Source of the DNA: JBAVOR01 sp049692255
GTDB lineage: Bacteria; Babelota; Babeliae; Babelales; JACPOV01
Direction of reading: 5' to 3'
Assembly: GCA_049692255.1 (NCBI GenBank)
Contig: JBAVOR010000011.1
Span: forward strand, 1-30,735
DNA length: 30,735 bases
The notes beneath the pieces were generated by a model, which was not told the origin of the DNA, did not search any database, and worked only from the letters and a program-made list of their open reading frames with translations. Both the position numbers and the translations under genes were made by a program. Positions 16,624 to 24,515 of the stretch are shown piece after piece (position 1 is the stretch's first letter; every line of letters begins with the position of its first letter).

Positions 16624-17883
16624 ATGAAATTAATATGGCGTACTGTAGTGAACATGAGTATTCTCGGCATGATTTGTCCGGGAGCATTGCATGCATTAGT
16701 TGGTATCAATCTGTTTCGTGCCTACGATATTAACTTACTCATGCCCCGTTGGCAGGGTACCAATGTACAATGGGTCGATTGGGCAGAGTTTTCTTATAAG
16801 GTACAAGGGGTTAATGAAGATGGCCATCGCGTGCCGGTCACACAACTGTGGAGTGACAAGCAAGATGCAATTGCCATGCTGCGTGGGTTTGATGCACAAA
16901 GTCCCATGACACAATTTCTACAAAATAATCTTGAAAATATCCATGCTACTGATACGCGTGGTATGTTCACCGTAAACGGTAACTTAGAAGCGCGTTCGTA
17001 CGATACTTTTATACGGGGGTTCTTGCCCCATAACATGGTGTTTGGTGTGTATGTGCCTATCTATGACATGCGATTAAACCACGTGTCATTTAAAGATTTA
17101 ACGACCGAAAATACGGCTGAAGATATTATTGTTAAAGAGCAGTTAACCAGTGTTTTAAAAAGTCGCATTCATGAGTTTGACCCCACACTGAACTTGAATG
17201 GCTGGCATCGGGTAGGTTTTGGTGATGTCATTGTGATGGGAGAATGGTGCCGTGACTTTCCACAAGCAAAAGAAGCGCTTAAAAATGTATTCTTAACTGG
17301 ACGATTAGGGTTTAACTTGCCCACCGGGGTTAAAACAGATTCCAATGAATTCTTCTCGGTGCCGTTTGGCTTTGATGGATCGATGGGTATGATATTTGGT
17401 GCAGGTCTTATTTTAAATTGGTATAACCATATTCGCGGTGGTCTTGATTTTGAATTTACCTATCTTTTTGGCAATACGCGCGAGCGGCGTGTAAAAGTTG
17501 ATTTGGCGCAAACAGATCTGTTGTTATTGGCTAAAGTGAAAACACATACCGACTTTGGTTTTATACAACGATATAACCTCTTTATTGCTGTTGACCCGTG
17601 GGATGCATTATCGTTAAAAGCTATTTACCAGTTTTTTAAACACTCAGATGATACGGTAACGTTGCGTACCAATGCCTATTCTGATTTTATTGCCAATAAT
17701 GCCCGCAATTTACAAGAATGGACTTTTCATCACATGATTTTTAAAGCTACTCTTGATTTACAATATCTGCTTGATGCACCATCAGTTAAACCACAAGTTG
17801 CGCTCTTTGCAAAGTTTCCATTTAATGGGCAGCGAGCAATCTTATGTTCGACCGTTGGTTTTGAATTTAACCTCAATTTTTAG
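16624..17883 (+). CDS. Outer-membrane beta-barrel protein
   Basis: A 419-residue protein with a signal peptide (MKLIWRTVVNMSILGM, cleavage near ALHA). The mature part alternates polar and hydrophobic residues in strands (FGVYVPIYDMRL, GLDFEFTYLFG, RYNLFIAVDP) and ends with the strand TVGFEFNLNF, whose terminal Phe fits the beta-signal read by the BAM machinery. Motifs such as LTGRLGFNLPTGVKTDSNEF and GAGLILNWYNHIRGGL are typical of bacterial barrels with long loops. Substrate unknown. Start at the ATG 16624, with AAGGA 10 bases upstream; a TTG eight codons earlier is less likely. It follows the large secreted protein by 31 bases from the chosen start. Confidence 0.8.
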   Translation: MKLIWRTVVNMSILGMICPGALHALVGINLFRAYDINLLMPRWQGTNVQWVDWAEFSYKVQGVNEDGHRVPVTQLWSDKQDAIAMLRGFDAQSPMTQFLQNNLENIHATDTRGMFTVNGNLEARSYDTFIRGFLPHNMVFGVYVPIYDMRLNHVSFKDLTTENTAEDIIVKEQLTSVLKSRIHEFDPTLNLNGWHRVGFGDVIVMGEWCRDFPQAKEALKNVFLTGRLGFNLPTGVKTDSNEFFSVPFGFDGSMGMIFGAGLILNWYNHIRGGLDFEFTYLFGNTRERRVKVDLAQTDLLLLAKVKTHTDFGFIQRYNLFIAVDPWDALSLKAIYQFFKHSDDTVTLRTNAYSDFIANNARNLQEWTFHHMIFKATLDLQYLLDAPSVKPQVALFAKFPFNGQRAILCSTVGFEFNLNF

Positions 17884-17893
17884 GGAAATACAC

Positions 17894-18217
17894 ATGATTA
17901 CATCTCTTATGGCTCTATTATTGCTCCATGCTGGTGTATCATTCAGCATGGCAGAAGATATGCGTGATAGCGAGACGGGTTGTTATGCGCATCCAGGTAT
18001 GCTCAGAAAAGATCCCGTGTTTAAGAATGAGCTATCAGCGGTGAGTTTTATTACTCACTTTAATGGCTTGAGTGCAACAGAAAGAAGTGAACGAGGGAAA
18101 AAACCATTCATAAACCCCGCAGACGGGCATGAGTATCCATTTGCGCTGTGGTTAAATGATCACGAGCGCGCAAAAATTCAGCGGCAATTACATATCCCTT
18201 GGGTGTATGAAAAATAG
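17894..18217 (+). CDS. Small secreted protein after the barrel gene
   Basis: A 107-residue protein starting at 17894, 10 bases after the barrel stop, with AGGGA as ribosome site. The frame is open further upstream inside the barrel gene, but only this start gives a signal peptide (MITSLMALLLLHAGVSFS|MAEDM). The mature part is short and soluble (RKDPVFKNELSAVSFITHF, HEYPFALWLNDHERAKIQ). No family recognised. Position suggests a partner of the barrel or of the large secreted protein. Its stop abuts that of the convergent gene. Confidence 0.65.
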   Translation: MITSLMALLLLHAGVSFSMAEDMRDSETGCYAHPGMLRKDPVFKNELSAVSFITHFNGLSATERSERGKKPFINPADGHEYPFALWLNDHERAKIQRQLHIPWVYEK

Positions 18218-18736
18218 TTACGAGTTAAGGGAATATTCTTCTATAAGTTTTTTATATAATGCGCTTTCTTTACCACGCATCTTATAGTCGTTAAGCACGA
18301 TAAGCAGTGCATTACTAATAATGACTGATTCCTTTATGTGAGGGTTTTGGTGTTCGCGTTGCAGCTGTTCAGTTATTTCTTCAAGTTCAGTAATTACCTG
18401 TGCATTGATCCATAGAGAAGTCATTTTTACGGCAGTGGTATTGGTGCGTATCGTAGGAGAGTTTAGATAAGAACTATTGAATAATGGCATAGAAGCAGGT
18501 ATTTGTTCTTGTGTATTACTTGATGAATATTCTCGCTCTCTTGGAGTTTCTGGCCATTGATCAATGTCAGTAAAGAAACTTTCAACTTCAATAAGAGTTT
18601 CATTTTCTTCTTCTTTTTTTATCTCAATTGTAGCGAGTTCATCAACTAGACTATATTCTTCTTCCATAGCATAATTCACCACTGAATGTAAGAGTAGAGT
18701 AAGCATACACGCGCTGATTGTTATTATAATACGCAT
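18218..18736 (-). CDS. Secreted protein with a ribbon-helix-helix-like C-terminal segment
   Basis: A 172-residue protein. The ATG at 18736 has AAGGA seven bases upstream and yields a signal peptide ending near VVNYA|MEEEY. Residues 25-100 are acidic and low in complexity, probably disordered. Residues 103-151 resemble a ribbon-helix-helix fold: a short strand (VKMTSLWI), helix 1 (NAQVITELEEITEQLQ) and helix 2 (KESVIISNALLIVLNDY). In known proteins this fold pairs as a dimer and binds DNA. A DNA-binding fold behind a signal peptide is odd. Either the resemblance is superficial or the protein acts outside the cell. The RHH call rests on pattern only. Confidence 0.6.
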   Translation of the reverse strand: MRIIITISACMLTLLLHSVVNYAMEEEYSLVDELATIEIKKEEENETLIEVESFFTDIDQWPETPREREYSSSNTQEQIPASMPLFNSSYLNSPTIRTNTTAVKMTSLWINAQVITELEEITEQLQREHQNPHIKESVIISNALLIVLNDYKMRGKESALYKKLIEEYSLNS

Positions 18737-18878
18737 AGGCAATTCCTTATTTATTATGTATTTACGTGCTGTATTTTTTGGCTGCGCTATTCGCCAGATA
18801 CTGTACCATTTTTAGTGCGAATGTGATAAGCATTTAATGAAAAACTACACGTGTGAATAGTAATAGTGCAAAATTGTT

Positions 18879-19550
18879 CTATGCATTAATACTATTCAGA
18901 ATTGCATCTACCGCTTCGTCGACAGTTACTTTTGATGTGTCAAACATCAGATCGTAGGTAATACCAGCATGTACCGTATGGTAATGTGCATTGCCTATGC
19001 CCGGCGTAGTAGTGCCGCGGTCCGTTTCCCGTTTTTGTTGCTCTGTCAAAGGAAGCGTGAGTCCAATACCGTATACTTTTAAAGTATCAAATGCCTTTTT
19101 TGCATAATCTATCCATTGGGTATCAAAAAGAACAAGATCAAAGATGACATTATTTCCAGCGCGCACATACGCAGCAACAGCTTGAAACATTCCCTGAGCA
19201 ATGGTGTGTCCGATAGGTCCGAACTGCACTTTTGTGTGCGGCGCATCATTTTGATCGTGTCCTTTGAGCAAATACGCTACTTGCTTTTTATTGGGTAAGT
19301 TGTCTCGATCTTCACCGCTCATATAGTTGGATGGCAATGTTTTGAAAAGTAATGAATCGATGCCCATCGCCAACCATACCTTGTCCGATTTTTCTTGTAA
19401 TCGCTGTTGTATGGTTGTTTTGCCTGATGCTGGTAATCCATTAAGTACAATAAGCGTTCCCTGGTGCTTTTTTTCGGCAGCAGAAGAGCGCAAGGGAATC
19501 GTAGTAGTAACGAAGATTATACACAAAAACGGTATATTTTTGATATTCAT
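18879..19550 (-). CDS. Exported P-loop kinase, chloramphenicol phosphotransferase-like
   Basis: A 223-residue protein with a signal peptide (MNIKNIPFLCIIFVTTTIPL, cleavage near SSA|AEKK) followed by a nucleotide-kinase fold. Walker A is GLPASGKT (38-45), an acidic residue (Asp65 in GIDSLL) sits where the family has its catalytic Asp, and the segments NNVIFDLVLFD and HAGITYDLMFDTSK match the chloramphenicol phosphotransferase-like family (related to zeta-toxin and AAA_33 kinases). Characterised members phosphorylate small hydroxyl groups in the cytoplasm. Export of such an enzyme is unusual because ATP is scarce outside, which points towards action in another cell. That role is inference. The 136-base gap downstream holds nothing I recognise. 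Confidence 0.75.
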   Translation of the reverse strand: MNIKNIPFLCIIFVTTTIPLRSSAAEKKHQGTLIVLNGLPASGKTTIQQRLQEKSDKVWLAMGIDSLLFKTLPSNYMSGEDRDNLPNKKQVAYLLKGHDQNDAPHTKVQFGPIGHTIAQGMFQAVAAYVRAGNNVIFDLVLFDTQWIDYAKKAFDTLKVYGIGLTLPLTEQQKRETDRGTTTPGIGNAHYHTVHAGITYDLMFDTSKVTVDEAVDAILNSINA

Positions 19551-19597
19551 TCAACCACTCTTCTCTCTGCGTAACACTTGTATAGTAACAGTAAAAA

Positions 19598-20602
19598 CTA
19601 CTGTGCAACCAGGCCGGTTTCTTGATAGGCAATAACGCGCGTTTCTGCTCGTTCAACGGCTTTGAGCAATCGTTCTGCTTTTGCTTCGATAAACTCTTCT
19701 TGTTCTTCCATCGTTAATAAAAGCAGACGATTTTCTCCAATATCTGCTTTTATTGCTTGAATTACTTCAAGCGACAGTTCACTGCCCACCAGATCAAGGA
19801 AATAAATAAAACGCGCAATGAGTGATTGATACAAATCGTCAAGATCATCACGATTAATAATCGCACAATCCATGAGCGTATGTAAATATTCTGACGTAGC
19901 CTTGACCGATGTCCACACATCCGGCTCTTGTGGTGACCACATTACTTTATTGAGTGCCAATTCTAAGAAACGAATCAACTGTTGGCGCAGTTGTTCTTTG
20001 TCGACTGAATTTTGTATGTATTGTGTTCTATTAAGCCCTTCAAGCAACTCGCCTGATAAATCTTCAAAGAACGTATCGGGGTCTTCTTTAAAGAAGCTGA
20101 ACTTTGACAAGAACGTGTTATACATAAGGCGCTTAAGGGTATTGCGTGCTTCGGTGACTAATGATAACGGTGTTTTGACCAGATGCGCTTCAAGGAGGGT
20201 CGGTAGTCGTTCAAGCAGATCATTAAATGCAGATTCACTAATGTATGAACACATTTTTAATTTATTACCAAACAAGCGAATGGTAGAAGTGACATACACG
20301 CTGTTTTGATGACTGTCTTTACCAAATTGTAAAAACTCAAGCATGTGGGAGAATGTGTGGGGTAAAAATTCTTGTGCATATTCAGTACGAGAAAAAGTAT
20401 GTTGGAGGAACTCTTGCACCCCCCGTTTATGGAACTGCACCGGTTTACTTAATTCATCAAATAAGGTGTCAAACTGTTCCATGGCTGGTGTTTGCATAAC
20501 CACTGGTTTGACAAAAATAGTTTCGTCCGCCACTGTTATGGAAGATACTAGAGTGAGTATGAAGGTGAATAGAGACAAATGAGAGTTCATTTTTCTGTTC
20601 AT
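19598..20602 (-). CDS. Secreted helical hypothetical protein
   Basis: A 334-residue protein of unknown function. The ATG at 20602 follows AAGGAG by seven bases and gives a signal peptide (MNRKMNSHLSLFTFILTLVS, cleavage after SITVA). The mature protein is almost all alpha-helical and charged (LLERLPTLLEAHL, NTLKRLMYNTFLSKF, EQLRQQLIRFLELAL), with no further membrane segment and a helical C-terminus (EFIEAKAERLLKAVERAE). It is divergent from gspF and 47 bases upstream of the exported kinase on the same strand. No conserved catalytic motif is visible. Confidence 0.65.
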   Translation of the reverse strand: MNRKMNSHLSLFTFILTLVSSITVADETIFVKPVVMQTPAMEQFDTLFDELSKPVQFHKRGVQEFLQHTFSRTEYAQEFLPHTFSHMLEFLQFGKDSHQNSVYVTSTIRLFGNKLKMCSYISESAFNDLLERLPTLLEAHLVKTPLSLVTEARNTLKRLMYNTFLSKFSFFKEDPDTFFEDLSGELLEGLNRTQYIQNSVDKEQLRQQLIRFLELALNKVMWSPQEPDVWTSVKATSEYLHTLMDCAIINRDDLDDLYQSLIARFIYFLDLVGSELSLEVIQAIKADIGENRLLLLTMEEQEEFIEAKAERLLKAVERAETRVIAYQETGLVAQ

Positions 20603-20652
20603 GAGATGCTCCTTGAGCATAAAAATTGAAACTCAATTAAAATTAAGATTAA

Positions 20653-20671
20653 CCTTACTCTCATTGTAAGG
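20653..20671. promoter_or_regulatory. Small palindrome between divergent genes, candidate operator
   Basis: CCTTAC and GTAAGG form a perfect 6-bp inverted repeat around seven bases, roughly midway in the 112-base gap between the divergent secreted-protein gene and gspF. Position suits a regulator site or a short leader hairpin; nothing further supports it. Confidence 0.2.
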
Positions 20672-20714
20672 GAAATTCAATAGTTGTAAAAACAAGTGTG
20701 CAAGTGAGGGCGTT

Positions 20715-21926
20715 ATGGCACTTTTTGCCTATCAAGCATTTACAAAAGAGGGGAAGAAAGTCAAAGGAACTATCGACGCTGCTTCACTTGATGCGGCCAA
20801 AGCAGCACTGTTGCAGCAAGGGTACTATTTAACTGCTATTGATGCGGCTAAAGAAGGTGCTGGCAGCTGGTCATTGACTATGCTTTTGAGCCGTTCCGTT
20901 TCTACAAAAGATAAAATTTTATTTACCAAGCAACTTTCGGTGCTGCTCCGTTCTGGTGTGCCACTGCTCCAAGCACTAACATTATTGACGGAACAGTTTA
21001 CCGGGATCATGAGCACTATTATTATCGCGCTGCGTGATGGTATTAAAGAAGGTAAGTCGTTAGCACAAGGGCTTGCAGCGTACCCCAAAACTTTTGATAC
21101 TATTTATGTGCAATTGGTGCGCGCTGGTGAAGCGACGGGGAAGTTAGATGTGGTGCTTGATCGTTTAGTTTCATACATGGAACGGCGAGAAGAGCTACGC
21201 GCAAAGGTGCGGGGAGCAATGCGCCAACCACTCATCCAACTGGGCATGGTTACCCTTATTACCATTGGCTTACTCACTTTTGTATTACCCAATTTAATGA
21301 GCGCGTTGCCAAGCAATGCGCAGCTGCCATGGACAACCGCAATATTAATGGGGCTTTCCCATATCATTATTAATTATTGGTATATTTTGTTAGCAGTACT
21401 GTTGGTCATTATCCTCGTATTCCGTTATTGGCGTTCGACCGAAAGCGGTGCGTATGCATGGGATAGCCTAAAATTAAAATTACCGATCGTTGGATTTTTT
21501 GCACGTATGGGTGCGGTGGTACAATTTTCGCGCACGTTAAGCATTTTATTAGAAAGCGGTGTTAATATTACCCAAGCGCTCGATATTGTGGTGAATATTA
21601 TTGATAATCGGGTGTTAGTACGTGCATTAATGGAAGCGCGTGATAAAATAATAAAACAGGGGCGTATTGCGGAGTTCTTGGAACAAACGCATATGTTTCC
21701 CAAAATTGCTACCTATTTAATGAGTACCGGTGAACAAAGTGGGCAGTTAGATGCCATGTTACTCACCGTTGCGCAAAATTATGAAAAAGAAGTTGATGAG
21801 TATGCCGATAATTTGGCATCATTATTAGACCCTATCATGATGGTGGTTGTCGGTGCTATAGTCGGTTTTGTAGTATTTTCAATTATTCAACCGATTTTAA
21901 GTATGACACAAGCTATGAGCATGTAA
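20715..21926 (+). CDS. gspF: Type II secretion inner-membrane platform protein GspF
   Basis: GspF/PilC is the polytopic platform that couples the cytoplasmic ATPase to pseudopilus assembly. The 403-residue protein begins in typical fashion (MALFAYQAFTKEGKKVKGTI) and has the two repeated F domains with paired motifs RAGEATGKLDVVL (136-148) and STGEQSGQLDAML (337-349). Three membrane segments lie at about 172-192, 217-237 and 374-394. Length matches the family. GAGGG is nine bases before the ATG. It heads a plus-strand run of pseudopilin genes; no GspE ATPase or GspD secretin gene is in the window, so those must be elsewhere if the machine is complete. Confidence 0.93.
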   Translation: MALFAYQAFTKEGKKVKGTIDAASLDAAKAALLQQGYYLTAIDAAKEGAGSWSLTMLLSRSVSTKDKILFTKQLSVLLRSGVPLLQALTLLTEQFTGIMSTIIIALRDGIKEGKSLAQGLAAYPKTFDTIYVQLVRAGEATGKLDVVLDRLVSYMERREELRAKVRGAMRQPLIQLGMVTLITIGLLTFVLPNLMSALPSNAQLPWTTAILMGLSHIIINYWYILLAVLLVIILVFRYWRSTESGAYAWDSLKLKLPIVGFFARMGAVVQFSRTLSILLESGVNITQALDIVVNIIDNRVLVRALMEARDKIIKQGRIAEFLEQTHMFPKIATYLMSTGEQSGQLDAMLLTVAQNYEKEVDEYADNLASLLDPIMMVVVGAIVGFVVFSIIQPILSMTQAMSM

Positions 21927-21948
21927 AAAAATGAAAGGAACTGAGCTT

Positions 21949-22380
21949 ATGGATAATACACACAGACACGCAGTTGCAGGGCATGTAACGCGCGGGTTTT
22001 CGATCGCTGAATTAATGATTTATATTACCATCGTAGGTATTTTGATGGTAGCCACTATTACTGGGTTTCGTGGTTTTCTCTTGCGCGCCAAACGTTCAAG
22101 TACCGAGCAATCATTAAAATCGGCTCAAATGGCGATTGAAACGTATCAAGCAGACTATGGTAAATATCCATCACGTCTGGAAGATCTGGTAGAAAAACCA
22201 AAAGCAGACTTGGGTAAAAAATGGCATCAAATAATAGATGTAGTGCCGAAAGATGGTTGGAAACAAGATCTTATCTACCGTGCAACACCAGGTAGCAAGC
22301 ATCCGTATGAATTATATTCAACCGCTGGTGCACCTGGAGGAGAAGAAAATCCTGAAGAGCAGATTAGCGTTTGGGACTAA
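21949..22380 (+). CDS. gspG: Major pseudopilin GspG
   Basis: Precursor of the major subunit of the type II secretion pseudopilus. The class III leader is cut in RG|FSIAELMIYITIVGIL, with the conserved Glu at +5 and a hydrophobic N-terminal helix. The C-terminal part shows the GspG pattern QMAIETYQADYGKYPSRLED, VPKDGWKQDLIYR and YELYSTAGAPGGEENPE, which in known structures holds a calcium-binding loop. I chose the ATG at 21949, preceded by AAAGGA; an ATG six codons earlier lacks a ribosome site. It is 22 bases after gspF and overlaps the next gene. Confidence 0.92.
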   Translation: MDNTHRHAVAGHVTRGFSIAELMIYITIVGILMVATITGFRGFLLRAKRSSTEQSLKSAQMAIETYQADYGKYPSRLEDLVEKPKADLGKKWHQIIDVVPKDGWKQDLIYRATPGSKHPYELYSTAGAPGGEENPEEQISVWD

Positions 22381-22903
22381 AGTAGGCTTTGGCCTGATAG
22401 AACTGATTTTTGTATTATTTATTGTCGGCATAGTGGCGACTATTGTAATACCGAACTTTAGTCGCCTTATTCCCGGCAAGAAAAAACAAGAGTTTATCGC
22501 ACGCATGAATGCAGTGTGCCAACTTGGTTGGGTGCAAGCATTGCGCACGCAAACACTGCATCGCATTTTATTTGATATTCAGAATGGCACCATTGCGTTG
22601 CAGAAGGCACAACCGCTCAGCGCTGAACAGAAAGAGCTGCAGTTTGCCACTGTTGAGCGGCAAGCGGTTGCTACCACTGTTTCCTTGGGCAAGCAGTGTA
22701 TCATTAAAAAATGTTTCATCGATGGAATCGATTATGCTAACCGAACGGGCATTACAACCGAAACGCTTTGGTTCTATATAGATCCAACCGGTATGGCACA
22801 AGAGGTAACGCTGGTATGTGCTGATGAATCTGATCCGTTGACGCAAGCAGTTGAGTATACGCTGGTGCTCAATCCATTTACGCTCCAGTTTAGCCAACAA
22901 TAA
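22307..22903 (+). CDS. Minor pseudopilin, GspH-like
   Basis: The class III motif KVG|FGLIELIFVLFIVGIVATI has Glu at +5, followed by a GspH-like beta-rich region (RILFDIQNGTIALQ, TLWFYIDPTGMAQEVTLVC). The start is uncertain. The ATG at 22307 gives a 27-residue leader but no clear ribosome site and overlaps gspG by 74 bases. A CTG at 22352 has a strong GGAGGAG nine bases upstream and would give a short basic leader (MKSRLAFGTKVG), closer to family habit. Assignment to GspH rests on order (after gspG, before a GspI-like gene) and on the mature domain's length of about 170 residues. Confidence 0.8.
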   Translation: MNYIQPLVHLEEKKILKSRLAFGTKVGFGLIELIFVLFIVGIVATIVIPNFSRLIPGKKKQEFIARMNAVCQLGWVQALRTQTLHRILFDIQNGTIALQKAQPLSAEQKELQFATVERQAVATTVSLGKQCIIKKCFIDGIDYANRTGITTETLWFYIDPTGMAQEVTLVCADESDPLTQAVEYTLVLNPFTLQFSQQ

Positions 22904-22920
22904 ATAAAGGGGTGATCGCC

Positions 22921-23301
22921 ATGCATAAACACGCGCAGTCTGGGTTTACTTTAGCAGAAGTAATGATGGCGGTTACGGTCGCTGGTGTAATGATCAGCAG
23001 CATCTTTTTTTTAGCAACACAGGTATATAAACAGACGGCGCATTGCTCCAATGCATTGTATGATGTGTATGCGTACCGTGATATAGCTGAACACGCTGCC
23101 CTTGAACGGGTACAGAAACAGAAAAAAGAAAAACCATCAACAACGCCACAAACAATAGTTACCACGTTTAAAGCAGTGCCTAAAGAGTCAGCATTAGGAG
23201 CGTTTCGTGATATCAAACGGGAAACAATAGTACACAAAGAAGGAACGCACGATGCGTTGGTTACGTTTGTGTGGATGCCAGAGGTAGAAGATAAAGAATG
23301 A
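22921..23301 (+). CDS. Minor pseudopilin, GspI-like
   Basis: A 126-residue precursor with leader MHKHAQSG cut before FTLAEVMMAVTVAGVM (Glu at +5). GspI is the usual minor pseudopilin at this place and size, starting the pseudopilus tip with GspJ and GspK. AAAGGGG lies before the ATG at 22921; an in-frame GTG three codons earlier is part of that ribosome site. A charged stretch (RVQKQKKEKPS) is unusual for the family. The last four bases overlap the gspJ start. Confidence 0.8.
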   Translation: MHKHAQSGFTLAEVMMAVTVAGVMISSIFFLATQVYKQTAHCSNALYDVYAYRDIAEHAALERVQKQKKEKPSTTPQTIVTTFKAVPKESALGAFRDIKRETIVHKEGTHDALVTFVWMPEVEDKE

Positions 23302-24239
23302 AACAGGGTTTTACGTTAATAGAAACGCTTATCTCTTTAGCTATCAGTGGCATGATTGCTAGTGCACTCTTTATTTTTTTTATGCAAATACAGCGCCTTG
23401 ACCGTTCATTGCAACAGCGCGTGTCAATCGATTATCAAGTGGGCATCGTAAAGGAACAGTTAGAAAAAGATATAACCGCTGCGTTTATGCCGCTTGAGCT
23501 ACAAAAAGATGAGAAAAAAGAAAAGAAAGAAGCGGATGGGAAAGAGAAAAAAGAGAACCGTTTTTTTGTATACAAACAAGCACAAGAGGTAATGCAAGAG
23601 ATAACCTGTATTACTACGCATCGCAATCAGGTTGTTGTTCCTCAAAAAGAGATGCGTCCGTTATTAACGCGCGTAACCTACACGCTAGAGCCCCATGAAA
23701 ATAAAAAAGAACTCTTTCGTCTCACGCGCACACAAGAAGAGTGGGACCGTGGCCCAAAGAAGAAAAAAGAAGAAGAGCCGAAAAAACAACGAGTAATACT
23801 GGCCCCATACGTACAAAAGATAGCGTTCCAATGTATATATGAGCAAGAAGCTGAAAAAAAAGAGAGTGACCAGAAAGACAAAAAAGAGGAAAAAAAGGAA
23901 CCGGTATATAAAACAGTTTCCGATTGGAATGCGGACACATCACTCAAAAATAAGAGACCGTTATTGCCTACGTGGATTACTGGTACCATTACTATCACTG
24001 ATGCGCAAGAACAACGAACTCAAACAGTTACCGTTTGTTGGCCGCTCTATGCAGCACACGCAGTGCCCAAAGCTGGCAAGAAACCCGATAAACCAACGGA
24101 GCAACCCGCGCCAGCCAAAGCATCACCAACAGCAGCAGTACCACCCAAAGCGGAAGCAATAACCCCGCCTTCCAAAGATAGCCAGACGCGCGGTCAACTT
24201 ACCCTAGCAGTAGATTCTGGAATGATCCCTAAAGCGTGA
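23298..24239 (+). CDS. Minor pseudopilin, GspJ-like, with charged insertions
   Basis: A 313-residue precursor with a minimal leader, MKQG|FTLIETLISLAISGMI (Glu at +5), joined to gspI by an ATGA overlap. The core strands (QEITCITTHRNQVVV, LLTRVTYTLE, LPTWITGTITITD) resemble GspJ. Unlike typical GspJ of about 200 residues, it carries three Lys/Glu-rich insertions (around 72-89, 154-164 and 189-206) and a Pro/Ala-rich tail (about 257-290). The insertions make it about 100 residues longer. They look like disordered loops; the reading frame is intact, so this is not a frameshift artefact. Confidence 0.8.
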   Translation: MKQGFTLIETLISLAISGMIASALFIFFMQIQRLDRSLQQRVSIDYQVGIVKEQLEKDITAAFMPLELQKDEKKEKKEADGKEKKENRFFVYKQAQEVMQEITCITTHRNQVVVPQKEMRPLLTRVTYTLEPHENKKELFRLTRTQEEWDRGPKKKKEEEPKKQRVILAPYVQKIAFQCIYEQEAEKKESDQKDKKEEKKEPVYKTVSDWNADTSLKNKRPLLPTWITGTITITDAQEQRTQTVTVCWPLYAAHAVPKAGKKPDKPTEQPAPAKASPTAAVPPKAEAITPPSKDSQTRGQLTLAVDSGMIPKA

Positions 24240-24337
24240 AATAGGTTGCACAAACAGAAAACAAATTTTATAGTGCAGTAAGGCTTCTTTTGAAATTCGT
24301 GCGCTCGTGGTGAGTGATTTCGAGCGTAGCGAGAAAT

Positions 24338-24461
24338 TGTATCGAACCATGCGCACCCTTCGATACACCCTACTTCGCCGTAAGCTCGTAGGGCACTCCC
24401 GACTACGCTTCCTACTTCACTAAAGTTTCGTAGGACAGGAAAGCTACGACGGGCAGGCAGG
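24338..24461. repeat. Cluster of palindromic repeats (copy C) between gspJ and gspK
   Basis: The 276-base gap holds three hairpins in series. The first pairs 24338-24346 (TGTATCGAA) with 24359-24367, 9 bp perfect. The second is 24368-24393, with arms CCCTAC/GTAGGG. The third is 24410-24435, with arms TCCTAC/GTAGGA. Hairpins two and three share the layout of copy B near the tRNA: outer six-base arms, a TTC-type internal loop, and a short inner stem. Downstream, 24440-24461 (AAAGCTACGACGGGCAGGCA plus GG) matches the inverse of copy A at 5057-5078. I see no gene here. Confidence 0.7.
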
Positions 24462-24485
24462 GGAAGCGCGCTGGAGACTGCAATG

Positions 24486-24491
24486 TATAAT
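24486..24491 (+). promoter_or_regulatory. Candidate -10 element for gspK
   Basis: A perfect TATAAT lies 24 bases before the gspK ATG, just after the palindrome cluster. The -35 region at the proper spacing (24463-24468) is a poor match to TTGACA. If active, it would let gspK and the MCE gene be transcribed separately from gspF-J. Confidence 0.35.
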
Positions 24492-24515
24492 TCCAAACGA
24501 TGAGTCTAAAAAACG

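Noticed and set aside
22568..23237. Minus-strand frames within the pseudopilin genes
   Set aside because: They lie opposite well-supported gspH and gspI-like genes and show no domain or start signals.
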